Below, piece after piece: positions 55,055 to 64,000 of a stretch of DNA of 64,000 nucleotides. The stretch lies in contig CM054062.1 of the NCBI GenBank assembly GCA_028641055.1, positions 12,064,826 through 12,128,825 of the forward strand, read 5' to 3'. The stretch is from Alopecurus myosuroides (taxonomy: Eukaryota; Streptophyta; Magnoliopsida; Poales; Poaceae). The position numbers were made by a program, and so were the translations under genes. The stretch's first letter is position 1. Every line of letters starts with the position of its first letter. The notes beneath the pieces were generated by a model that did not search any database, was not told the DNA's origin, and saw nothing but the letters and a program-made list of their open reading frames with translations.

Positions 55055-55070
55055 AAGTGTTTGGGCGCTC
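55055..55070. repeat. 16 bp target duplication (right copy)
   Basis: AAGTGTTTGGGCGCTC pairs with 53799-53814; the first two A bases may instead belong to the tail. Confidence 0.85.
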
Positions 55071-56282
55071 CAAGAAAACCACTCTCAGGGGTTACGGGCA
55101 TATTTTCAAGGCCGCCGGTGGAGATGATTTTAATCCTTAATAATTTGAGGATAGTTTACGAGATATCCTATACCGAAATTGCTAATGGATCCCGAGCTCC
55201 GTGTAGACTCAAATTTTAAAATCGGAATGTTTGAATTTTAGACAATTTGAAACAGAAATCCAACATGGAGATAACATCAAGATCTACAGGTGGGATTTTT
55301 CTCTAATTTTTTGAAACATAAGAGTACATAATTTTCTTTTTTGATGTGTAGGTCGAGCTCCAAAACGCCCCTCCGGTTCTTTATGGCTTTTCCCAAATAT
55401 TTGCGAAGCGGTTTGGACGGCTACCGTCCCTCCCTCAAGACACACGCAATGCTTTAAATGAGTGAATAGAGACCAGACATGACAAAGTCTCCAACCATCT
55501 CATGTTTTGTCTCATGGTGGTATCTTCATTGATGGACTCGAGATAACTTGCTTGCAACCCAGGTGCATGCATGTGTCAGTGTAGCACATTGCAGACACAT
55601 GCATCCATGTCAGCACAGCAAAGTTACTTGCAACCACGCGCCCAATGGAATGTAACTGGAGACCCATGAAAAATAAATATATCTACCATATACATAAATA
55701 TGGATTTGTTTTTAATTCTATTTTAATAAATATTTCGGTCGTAGACAACATCACTACATTTCTGTGATATTGGTTTTCACTTAGAGTAAAGTACCATAAT
55801 TCGTATTTGAATTTTATTGAAATGTAACCAAATATACCTTAACTTTTTAATGAAATTTATTTGAATATGTGTCTACTATTGTAATCTATAAAATAATTTG
55901 ACCAAAAGGAAATTATTTCAGTATCTATTGAAATGATTTTTTTTAACATTGTGCTGAAATTTCATCTATCAGTAATTTTGTTACCTCTAATTTTATTAGA
56001 AACTTATTTGGATTGGTCAAGTCATATGTTTATGTCTTTTTAACAAAACAAAATGGGCTAAGCTACATTATGGACACCGTGATAGGATCCAAAAGTCACG
56101 TTTCTTTGAAGAGTAAGTACATTATTGATGAAAGAAGTCCTCGAATCATACTAACTGCGCTCAAGTTTAAAATTGATATTGCTGTTATCTCCCTACTAGT
56201 CCTAGTTCTATCGTGAGTGCAATCTTGGAAGACTCACCACTTGCTCCCCAGAGAGCGGAGGTGTCGGGCCGGCGTGGTTTAT
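55071..56282. other. Unassigned AT-rich segment
   Basis: Resumes the DNA interrupted by the retroposon. It contains a small cluster of TGCATG/ACACATGCATCC words near 55560-55610 and AT-rich DNA afterward. A 67-codon frame at 56013-56216 has no domain. Nothing else identified. Confidence 0.4.
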
Positions 56283-56284
56283 TA

Positions 56285-56610
56285 CTCCCTCCGTCTTAAA
56301 ATAGGATGCTCTATAGTTTTTTAACTAAAGTCAAACATTTTAAAATTTAATCATCTATATAGAAAAATATATCAACTCTATAGTTTGTTTTAATTAAATT
56401 CAAACTTTTTAAAGGTTGATCAACTATATAGAAAGATATATCAACTTGTACAGTAGCAAATCCATAGGATATGAAAAATATTTCATGATGGTTCTAACTT
56501 TACTGATTTGACATTATAAATGTCGACCAATTTTTGTATATAGTTGGCCAAACTATAAAAAGTTTGACTTTCGGTAGAATTATAGGCATCCTATTTTAGG
56601 ACGAAGCGAG
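56285..56610. mobile_element. Stowaway MITE (Tc1/mariner type)
   Basis: Terminal inverted repeats CTCCCTCCGTCTTAAAATAG on the left and CTATTTTAGGACGAAGCGAG on the right, TA duplications at 56283-56284 and 56611-56612, 326 bp long, AT-rich and non-coding. These are the defining marks of Stowaway. Confidence 0.93.
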
Positions 56611-57382
56611 TAGTTGGCAGATTCTGTTTTCGAGAGCAAGTATCGTGGGCGATTAACGCTTTTAGCCTGTGAATTATTTACGTACATTCTCTCGGTTAGT
56701 GCTAGTATTTCATAGGGTTGAGTATATGCACGTGAATGTGAGCGGATGTGTTCTACCGTGTTTCGCAAAAAAAAAATCGATGGCCCTAATGAAGATCCAT
56801 GTGCTAATCCCTATTTTGCAGCTCTTGCGGTATAGGTCTGTCATGCAATTAGAGCAACTCCAACGGAATCCCAAACGCCCATGGGGACCTGGACGGAAAA
56901 AAAAACCCACAACAACACCCCCAAGTGTCTGGCCTGACCCAAAAATATTCGGCACCCCAGAGAGCCATCGCAAACTTGGAAGCCTGCTTAGGATGGCGAA
57001 GATTCCCCGGACATACCCTCGACCAGGCGGGGTCCCTCGTCATAGACACGGAGCTCGAGTAGACGCGATTAATGGCGGCGTGCAAGAGGTCGTTCCGCGC
57101 GCATAATGGCTCGCGCTCCGCCGGGGGTTCTCCAAACGGCATGACGGGACGCGACAATAGGGAAGTGCGCTCTCGCACGCGTCGCATGTATGTCCGGTAA
57201 CGAAGCACAAACCTTTTGCATGCTGGATCAGCCCCGGATTCCCAAGCGGCTCTGCCAGGGCCAGCACGACGGAGACGTGTCGCCGACATTAACTCTCAAG
57301 CGACGCGTGCTCACCCGCATGTCGATTCCCTCCTAGCACCACCGCTTACCGCCTCCGTTTTCCGGCTAGTCGATCGACCGGC

Positions 57383-57389
57383 TATAAGA
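57383..57389 (+). promoter_or_regulatory. TATA-like box
   Basis: TATAAGA lies 84 bp before the ATG at 57467 and after a GC-rich stretch. A plausible core promoter for the truncated ORF. Confidence 0.35.
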
Positions 57390-57466
57390 GTAGACCTGAC
57401 ATGTCGACGCTTCAACCCGTGCTCACCGTCTTGCCCTAGTAGTACACTACACACGCCGTCTAAGAC

Positions 57467-57719
57467 ATGCCACGTCAGCTATGCCCCGACGGAGGACCCA
57501 AACCATCCCTCGCCTGACGACGAAGGGAGTGGCAACGATCCCATTTATTGGCGGAGCACGAGCCGCAGCTGGGAGCAGGAGCGATAGCCACAGCCGAAGC
57601 CACAACAGCCAATGTGGCCGGACCAGGTGGTGCGGTACAACTCGTTCTTCAGCTGGCGCAACAAGGAGGCGTTCCGCTACTTGAGATCTGCCTTCGAGGA
57701 GACGAAGAGAGTCGCGGAG
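57467..57719 (+). pseudogene. Truncated unknown ORF
   Basis: The ATG at 57467 begins MPRQLCPDGGPKPSLA and stops. In another frame the text reads SPDDEGSGNDPIYWRSTSRS and, after a stop, MWPDQVVRYNSFFSWRNKEA then FRYLRSAFEETKRVAE. This looks like genuine protein sequence, cut off by the LTR at 57720. I do not recognise the family. Frame changes show decay before or after the insertion. Confidence 0.35.
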
Positions 57720-59676
57720 TGATGGCGGGTGGACACACGTTCGTTGGGGGACCCCAAGAGGAGGTATGATGAGTACAATAGCAAGATTTTCCCTCGCTAA
57801 GAAACCAAGATTTAATCGGACCAGTAGGAGAAAGAAATCACTTTTGAAGGTTGTTGACAACTGATGTTGGCAGTGCGCACAACCAGGTTTAGCGGCAACG
57901 TGGAATCTGCACACAACAAAAGCAAAATACTTTGCCCCAACGAAACAGTGAGGTTGTCAATCTCACCGGTCTTGGTGAAAACAAAAGATTAGACGTATAG
58001 TGTGGAAAATGATGTTTGTTTGCAGTGAATGAAATGAGAACAGTGTTTGAAGTGAAAAATAACAGTGTTTGCAGTAGGTTGTATTATCAGTGTAAAAGAA
58101 TGGATCAGGGTCCACAGTTCACTAGTGGTTTCTCTTCATAACATAAAAATAACATGTTGGGTGAATAAATTACAGCTGGGCAATTGACAAATAGAGAATA
58201 CACCGTAATGCATATACATGACATAATGACTACTATGATATTCATTTGGGCATTACAATATGATACATAGACCGTAATCCAACTGCATCTATGACTAATA
58301 ATCCACCCTCGGGACGTCATCCGAGCAAACTTTGGGTATTAAGTTGAAAGCAATAGATTATTGCATTAAGTAAAGTGCGTAATGTAAAAAACACAATTAT
58401 CTTTAGACAAAGCATTGATGTTTTACCCCTAGTAGCAACAGCACATCCACAATCTTAGAAGTTACTGTCACTCTCCCAAATTACTGGAGACATGAACCCA
58501 CTATCTAGCATAAATACTCCCTCTTGGTGTCACAAACATCTACTTGGCAAGAGCATCTACTAGCAAAGGAGAGCATGCAAGATCACAAATAACATACTCC
58601 CTCCATTCCTTTTTATTCTACATCCTCGAACCAGATTTTGTTCCTTTTTATTCTACATCTTGGATGGGTCCCACCTCGATAATTGTGTTTAGAGTATTAT
58701 GCTTCCTCGGTAATCGCTTAACAATAAATCTCAAGCATGCAAAAAAAATATTTATCCACACTCATACCCAATCAAAGTTTATGTTGGCATTTAATTGAAC
58801 TTTGGGTAAAGAGAAAATGCTTTGTTTCTCGTGATACTACTCAAAGATCAAGATTGAGTAAAATTAATAAATGCTATGCTAAATTGTCTGAATTTTCTCA
58901 GAATGTAGAATAAAAGGGAATGGAGGGAGTATATGATAGATCTATGATCAACTTGACATAGTACTCAATATTCATCGGATTCCAGCAAACACAACATGTA
59001 GCATTACAATAAGATGATCTTGATCATGTTAGGCAGCTCACAAGATCTAAACATGATGGCACAAAATTGGAGAAGACAACCATCTAGCTACTGGTATGGA
59101 CCCGTCGTCCAAGGATGAACTACTCACGCATCACTCCGGAGGCAGGCATGGTGTTGAAGAGTCCTCCGGTGATGATTCCCCTCTCTGGCAGGGTGCTGGG
59201 AAGAGCTTCAGAACCCTCCCGAACTAGGTTTGACGACAGTGGCGGCTACGGAACTTTTCGTGGATGGAGACTCGGGTACTTAGGGTTTTCCCGAGGAAGG
59301 CAATATATAGGCGGAAGGGCGATGTCGGTGGGCGTCCAGGGGGCCCACACCACGTGGTCGCGCGACCAAGGGGGGCCAGGCCGACCTATGGTGTGGCTGC
59401 CTCCCTGGCCCCCTCCGAGTATCCTTCGGACTCCGTGTATGTGACAGAAAAATAGGGACTTCGGCTTTTGTTTCGTCCAATTCCGAGAATATTTCTATAA
59501 CAACTTTTCTGAAATACAAAAACAACAGAAAATAGGAACTGGCACTCTGGCATCTTGTCAATACGTTAGTCCCAGAAAATACATAAAAATGCTATGAAGT
59601 GTATAGAAAACATGTAGCAATTGGCATAATATCAATATGGAACATCAGAAATTATAGATACGTTGGAGACGTATCA
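57720..59676 (-). repeat. 3' LTR (left copy), holding a MITE
   Basis: Plus strand starts TGATGGCGGGTGGACACACG and ends GATACGTTGGAGACGTATCA. Without the MITE it is about 1.62 kb. The complement matches the other LTRs of the family (for example ACTCACGCATCACTCCGGAG near 59123 against CCGGAGTGATGCGTGAGTAG near 35328). Confidence 0.9.
58597..58929. mobile_element. Stowaway MITE inside the 3' LTR
   Basis: Ends CTCCCTCCATTCCTTTTTAT and ATAAAAGGGAATGGAGGGAG, TA at 58595-58596 and 58930-58931, 333 bp. The same site in the other LTR (about 63770) reads AACATATATGATAG with no insert, which gives the empty site directly. Confidence 0.95.
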
Positions 59677-59710
59677 AGTATCTCCAAACTTAGTTATACT
59701 CGTCCCCGAG
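59677..59710 (-). promoter_or_regulatory. Polypurine tract region
   Basis: The complement reads GACGAGTATAACTAAGTTTG then GAGATACT and abuts TGATACG. It matches the tract at 40459-40492 and fixes the minus orientation. Confidence 0.65.
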
Positions 59711-62100
59711 TAGGTAAAACGATAACAACAAAATAATTTCTGAGGTGACATGCTACCACACAATCTTGATCAAATAATAATGTAAAGCACAAGTCATTTA
59801 TGAAGTGATCCAAGTCAATGGTCTATAGTTTGCTAACAAATAGATAATGAGTAAACAACTAAATCATATGGGCAATTTTTTTTCATGAATAGTACTTTCA
59901 AGACAAACATCAAAAAGTTTTGCTTAAGAGTTAACTCATAAAGCAATATATTCTAAATAAAAGGCATCGATCCACACATAGGAAGATTTAAGTTTCAGCA
60001 CTGGCTTTTAACTTTCAACATATAAATCTCATGTATATTTTTAACACAAAGAAATATAATAAGTGCAATAAACTAGCATGTACACAAAGTTGACACAAGT
60101 GTTTACTTCTGAGACACGGAAAGAAGTAGGAAAACTGACTCAACATAAAAGTAAAAGAAAGCCCCTTCACAGAGGGAAGAAAGGATAAATCATGTGCTAC
60201 AACTTTTTAAGGTTTTAAAAATATATAGAGAGTATAAAAATAAATTTTGAGAGAGGTGTTTGTCTATGTCAACAAATGGCATCGAATGATTTATCATCCT
60301 TTCATGTTTAAAGGCTTCAAGAGCGGCTCCCATCGAGAGAACAATAAAGTTCCTCTTCTCCTTTTGTTTGAACAAGCTAAGGTCATGATTTCTCAAGCCC
60401 ATAGTGTTAGGATATTTATTTGGTTATAAGTTGTAATTTATCTTTTAGGGGCTCGGCACCCGCTTGCCTGCTCTTTTTGCAATAGTAGGGACTAGCACAT
60501 TATGCATGCTAGTCAAGGTGTGAAGCCAAATAAACATGAAAGAGACAATAAAGCAGCCAATACTTCCTCATGAGCTAATTAAAATAGAGCACAAAACATG
60601 TTTAATAATTTTGAAGGTCTAAAGGTAGCACACGAAATATTTACTTGGACTGACAGAAAATACCACATAATAGGTAGGTATGGTGGACACAAATGGCATG
60701 AATTTTGGCTCAAGGTTTGGATGCACGAGAAGCATTCCTTCTCAATATAGAGTTTAAGCTAGCAAGGTTGTTTGAAGCAAACACAAGATATCAACTACAA
60801 CAAGACTTACATGAAAACAAATTGCAAGAATTATAAGACTCTATATTGTCCTCCTTGTTACTCAAACACCTTTTACCAGAAAATATCTAGACCTTAGAGA
60901 TACCAATCATGCAAACCAAATTTCAACAAGCTCGGCGGTAGTTCTCCACTAATAGGTTTTAACCACGTTATACAAGATCTTAAACATGAACTATTTGAAA
61001 GGTCAAAACAATTGCCGAGTATCAAATTATCCAAGACAGTGATCTACAGGAGTATGTATATATTTTCCAATATATAGGATTTTCTATTTCCAACCAAACA
61101 CCATTTAATTATTTTAACACAAACTCTCCAAATAATTTATCAATGAAACAAGAGAGTACTACTCTACAAGAACTAACAACTCTTAATAAGAGATGCATGA
61201 AAAACATGAGCTAAAAGAATTGCAGCAGCTTGACAATAAATGAAGAATATGAGTATTCATATGAAAAAGTGAAGTGTGTCTCTCTCCTACAAAAGAATGC
61301 TACGATCCAAACAAGTTTACTAAAGAAAATAAAAACAAACAGACGCTCCAAGTAAAGTACATAAGATGTGAATTAATAAAAATATAGTTTCACTAGAAAT
61401 GGCATGATAAGTTGTTGATGAAGAAGGGGATGTCTTGGGCATCCCCAAGCTTAGACGCTTGAGTCTTCTTGAAATTTGCTGGGATGATCCACGGGGGCAT
61501 CCCCAAGCTTAGTTTTTTTCACTCTTCTTGATCATATTATATCATCCTCTTCTCTTGACCCTTAACAACTTCCTTCAAACCAAACTAAAAGTAATTCTCA
61601 TTAGAGTGTTAGTGTTGCATGGACACAAGCATTACCAATACTTTCTAAACATTAGCTACAACCACTTATATTTGTGGACCAAAGAAATCTACTCAACATA
61701 GTAAAAGAGAGAATGCAAAATAAAAGGCAGAATCTGTTAAAACCAGAATAGTGTGTAAAAACGATTTTTTTCGAGGCACTTAAACTAAGAAAAGTTGCGT
61801 ACATATCTAAGGATCACGCACAAATTTTGTCAGGATGTTACGATTTTTCTAGAATTTATGGCGAATTAAACGGTGGACAACAAAAATCTGTTCCTGCGCA
61901 GAAATCCGAATCTAGCATTAACTTTCTACTAGAGATTTTACTTGGCACAGCAATACGAAAAAGTAAAGATACAAAGGAGTTGTTAGAGAAGTAAAAAAAC
62001 ACCTTGACTCAAATAAAATAAAATAAAAATTACAGAAATAAAACATGAGTTATCTCCCAAGAGTGCTTTTCTTTAACGCCTTTCAGCTAGGCACAGAAAG
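59711..62100 (-). other. Non-coding 3' interior of the second pol-less element
   Basis: AT-rich. It contains two GGGCATCCCCAAGCTTAG-like blocks (61437-61455 and 61495-61512) and the CTCCCAAGAGTGCTTTTCTT / GCCTTTCAGCTAGGCAC block near 62055-62095, both shared with 37472-40458. No credible frame. Confidence 0.6.
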
Positions 62101-62720
62101 CAAGAATCAAGTATTTTCAAGTGAATAAGCATCCAAATCAAGACCAGAAACCTTCTCAACAATGCATTGTATTTTATCTATATTAGTTTCAGATGGCCCT
62201 CTCTCAACACTCTTGGGTTCACTACTTTCATCAAATGGGTTTTCAGGAACAATCCAATCGAAATTATTTTTCAAAGCTTCATGCATTCCTATGAGTTTAA
62301 AAGGTATTGGTATTTGATTTCTTACCCATTTTTAGGTTTTGTTTTTTCCAATTTTTCAAGAGCACCAATAACATCTACACATGAACCTATCATCTTAAAA
62401 CGATCGAAGACTTTCCTAACCTCTACAGCAATGTCACCAAATTCTTTAAGCAAAGTTTTCAGAATAAAATCTCTCTTTTCAATATCCTCAACATCATTTA
62501 GGTTAAGAAAGATTTGCTGCATTATGGGGTTAAGGTTAACAAACCTAACCTCTAACATGTGAACTAAAGAAGCTGCAGCAGTTTCATAATTCAGAGCAAG
62601 TTATGCTAAGGATCTATCCTCAAAATCTTTACGCTTACTAACATGATTAAAGAATTCTTCAATGTTATCCTTTTAAATTATAGAACCAATACCTATTGAT
62701 AAGTCTTCCAGGGTGTACTT
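62100..62720 (-). pseudogene. Unknown ORF of the second pol-less element
   Basis: The minus-strand frame, read from about 62720, gives YTLEDLSIGIGSII, a stop, DNIEEFFNHVSKRKDFEDRS, a stop, then MLEVRFVNLNPIMQQIFLNL and DVEDIEKRDFILKTLLKEFG with VRKVFDRFKMIGSCVDVIGA at 62322-62558. The text is rich in leucine, lysine and glutamate and predicted helical. No known domain is recognised. It sits in the gag position next to the primer site, but does not resemble the ORF at 36656-37471 of the sister element. Confidence 0.5.
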
Positions 62721-62905
62721 AGGGAGTAACACGATGAACAATAAACTAAAAGAAGGGTAGCAAAAATAACAACTAGAAATAGGAACTAATTTTTTGTGTT
62801 TTTATATAAAGAAGCAAACAAGACAAAATAAAATAAACTAAGTAGAATAATAACAAACTAAAAAGATTGGAGGTGAGAGAGTCCCCTTACAGAAATCATC
62901 TTCCT

Positions 62906-62922
62906 TCCCAGCAATGGCGCCA
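62906..62922 (-). promoter_or_regulatory. Primer-binding site
   Basis: The minus strand reads TGGCGCCATTGCTGGGA, ten bases inside the 5' LTR, matching the TGGCGCCGTTGCCGGGGA primer type with few changes. Confidence 0.8.
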
Positions 62923-62932
62923 GAAAAAAGCT

Positions 62933-64000
62933 TGATGGCGTGTGGACACACGTTCATTGGGAGACCCCAAGAGGAAGGTATGATGAGTACACCAACAAGA
63001 TTTTCCCTCAGTAAGAAACCAAGGTTTAATCGCACTAGTAGGAGAAAGTAATCACATCTGAAGGTTGTTGACAGCTGATGTTGGCAGGACGCACTACCAG
63101 GCTCAGCAGCAACATGGAATCTGCACACAACACAACCAATATACTTTGCCCCAACGAAACAGTGAGGTTGTCAATCTCACCGGTCTTGCTGAAAACAATT
63201 AGACGCATAGTGTGGAAAAAGATGTTTGTTTGCTGTGAATGAAATGAGAGCAGTGTTTGCAGTAGGTTGTATTATCAGTGTAAAAGAATGGACCGGGGTT
63301 CACAGTTCACTAGTGGCGTATCTCCATAACAGATAAATAAAATGTTGTCTGAACAAATTACAACTGGGCAATTGACAAATAGAGAATGTACCTTAATGCA
63401 TATACATGACATAATGACTACTATGATATTTATTTGGACATTACAACATGATACATAGAGTGTTATCCAATTGCATCTATAACTAATAATCCACCCTCAA
63501 GACGTCATCCGAGAAAACTTTGGGTATTAAGTTGCAAGCAACAAATTATTACATAAAGTAAAGTGCATAATTTAAACAAAACAATTATCCTTAGACAAAG
63601 CAATGTTGTTTTACCCCTAGTGGCAACAACACATCTACAATCTTAGAAGTTTTCCAGATTACTGGAGGCATGAACCCACTATCTAGCATAAATACTCTTT
63701 CTTGGAGTCACAAGCATCTACTTGGCCAGAGCATCTACTAGCAACGGAGAGCATGCAAGATTACAAATAACATATATGATAGATCTATAATCAACTTGAC
63801 ATAGTATTCAATATTCACCGAATCCCAGCAAACACAACATGTAGCATTACACTAAAATGATCTTTATGATGTTAGGCAGCTCACAAGATCTAAACATGAT
63901 GACACAAAATTGAAGAAGATCGACAACCATCTGATACTGCTATGGACTCGTAGTACAAGGATGAACTACTCACGCATCACTCCGGAGGCAGTCATGGTGA
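62933..64000 (-). repeat. 5' LTR (right copy), cut by the window edge
   Basis: Starts TGATGGCGTGTGGACACACG on the plus strand and runs parallel to 57720 onward. The window ends at the CTCCGGAGGCAGTCATGGTG stretch, so roughly 0.5 kb is missing. Confidence 0.9.

Larger units (their letters stand above)
56613..57719 (+). other. Gene-like GC-rich segment with TATA box, cut by an LTR
   Basis: Includes GAGCAACTCCAACGG at 56853, a word often seen at ends of grass DNA transposons, then GC-rich DNA, a TATA-like box (CTATAAGAG, 57383) and an ORF relic from 57467. It is truncated on the right by the Gypsy LTR at 57720. Overlapping frames on both strands at 56669-57289 have no domain. Confidence 0.4.
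57720..64000 (-). mobile_element. Second pol-less Gypsy element (TGATACGTC LTR family), runs off the window
   Basis: The left LTR (57720-59676) is the 3' LTR in element orientation. A minus-strand polypurine tract lies at 59677-59710, the primer site at 62906-62922, and the right (5') LTR from 62933 to beyond the window. The 3.26 kb interior lacks gag core, protease, RT and integrase motifs. It has a decayed ORF at 62100-62720 that differs from the ORF of the sister element at 34795. CGGAG at 57715-57719 should be its left duplication; the partner lies outside. Confidence 0.87.

Noticed and set aside
52748..57719. Single large host gene spanning both TATA boxes
   Set aside because: No shared frame, splice chain or protein family links the two ORF relics; insertions separate them.

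Overview
This window looks like intergenic DNA from a large, repeat-rich grass genome, most likely a Triticeae cereal (wheat, barley or Aegilops type). The basis is the transposon content: a BARE/Angela-like Copia LTR ending in CCAACA, a TGATACGTC-type Gypsy LTR seen five times, Stowaway MITEs with CTCCCTCC ends and TA duplications, CACTA and Mutator-like transposase relics, and an L1-type LINE. No family or species name was checked against a database. I see no bacterial-type genes, no CRISPR array and no rRNA gene. Nearly all coding sequence is broken.

Layout. (1) 1-14323: a Copia element on the minus strand (RNase H at 290-860, reverse transcriptase and hinge at 12849-14230), split by a 12 kb Gypsy element at 866-12843 (target duplication GCATC). 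The Gypsy pol resembles the Tat lineage. Between pol and its 3' LTR it carries a gene on the opposite strand with a TATA box, introns and a Transposase_28-like motif. (2) 14324-22503: a BARE/Angela-like element on the minus strand with a non-coding interior and a truncated second LTR, joined at 22503/22504 to a Gypsy scrap that runs to about 23850. (3) 23860-32060: a MuDR-like (MULE) transposase gene split by a solo LTR (26397-30653, duplication ATGCA), which is itself split by another solo LTR (27959-30639). (4) 33326-33895: a two-exon GRF-type zinc-finger gene with a frameshift and a stop, the only gene here that is not plainly a transposon gene.

(5) 34385-50035: one LINE on the minus strand cut into three pieces. 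The first cut holds a BARE/Angela-like solo LTR (34751-44072, duplication CTCTC) that contains a complete pol-less Gypsy element (34795-42082, duplication GTATG). The second cut holds a 4.3 kb solo LTR (45104-49403, duplication ACTAA) containing a tRNA-like segment. (6) 50036-52747: a degenerate CACTA transposon. (7) 52748-57719: unassigned DNA with two TATA-box ORF relics, a poly(A) retroposon flanked by a 16 bp duplication (53815-55054) and a Stowaway MITE (56285-56610). (8) 57720 to the right edge: another pol-less Gypsy element on the minus strand, with a Stowaway MITE in one LTR only.

The insertions are nested so cleanly that removing each one restores its host's reading frame. The LINE endonuclease and RT frames and the MULE frame all rejoin exactly at the duplications. 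This gives an order of events: Copia before Tat-like Gypsy; MULE before solo LTR before inner LTR; LINE before BARE-like LTR before pol-less Gypsy. The most interesting candidates are the promoter-bearing antisense gene in the Tat-like element, two pol-less elements that share LTRs but carry unrelated ORFs, the GRF gene, and the tRNA-like module inside a solo LTR.
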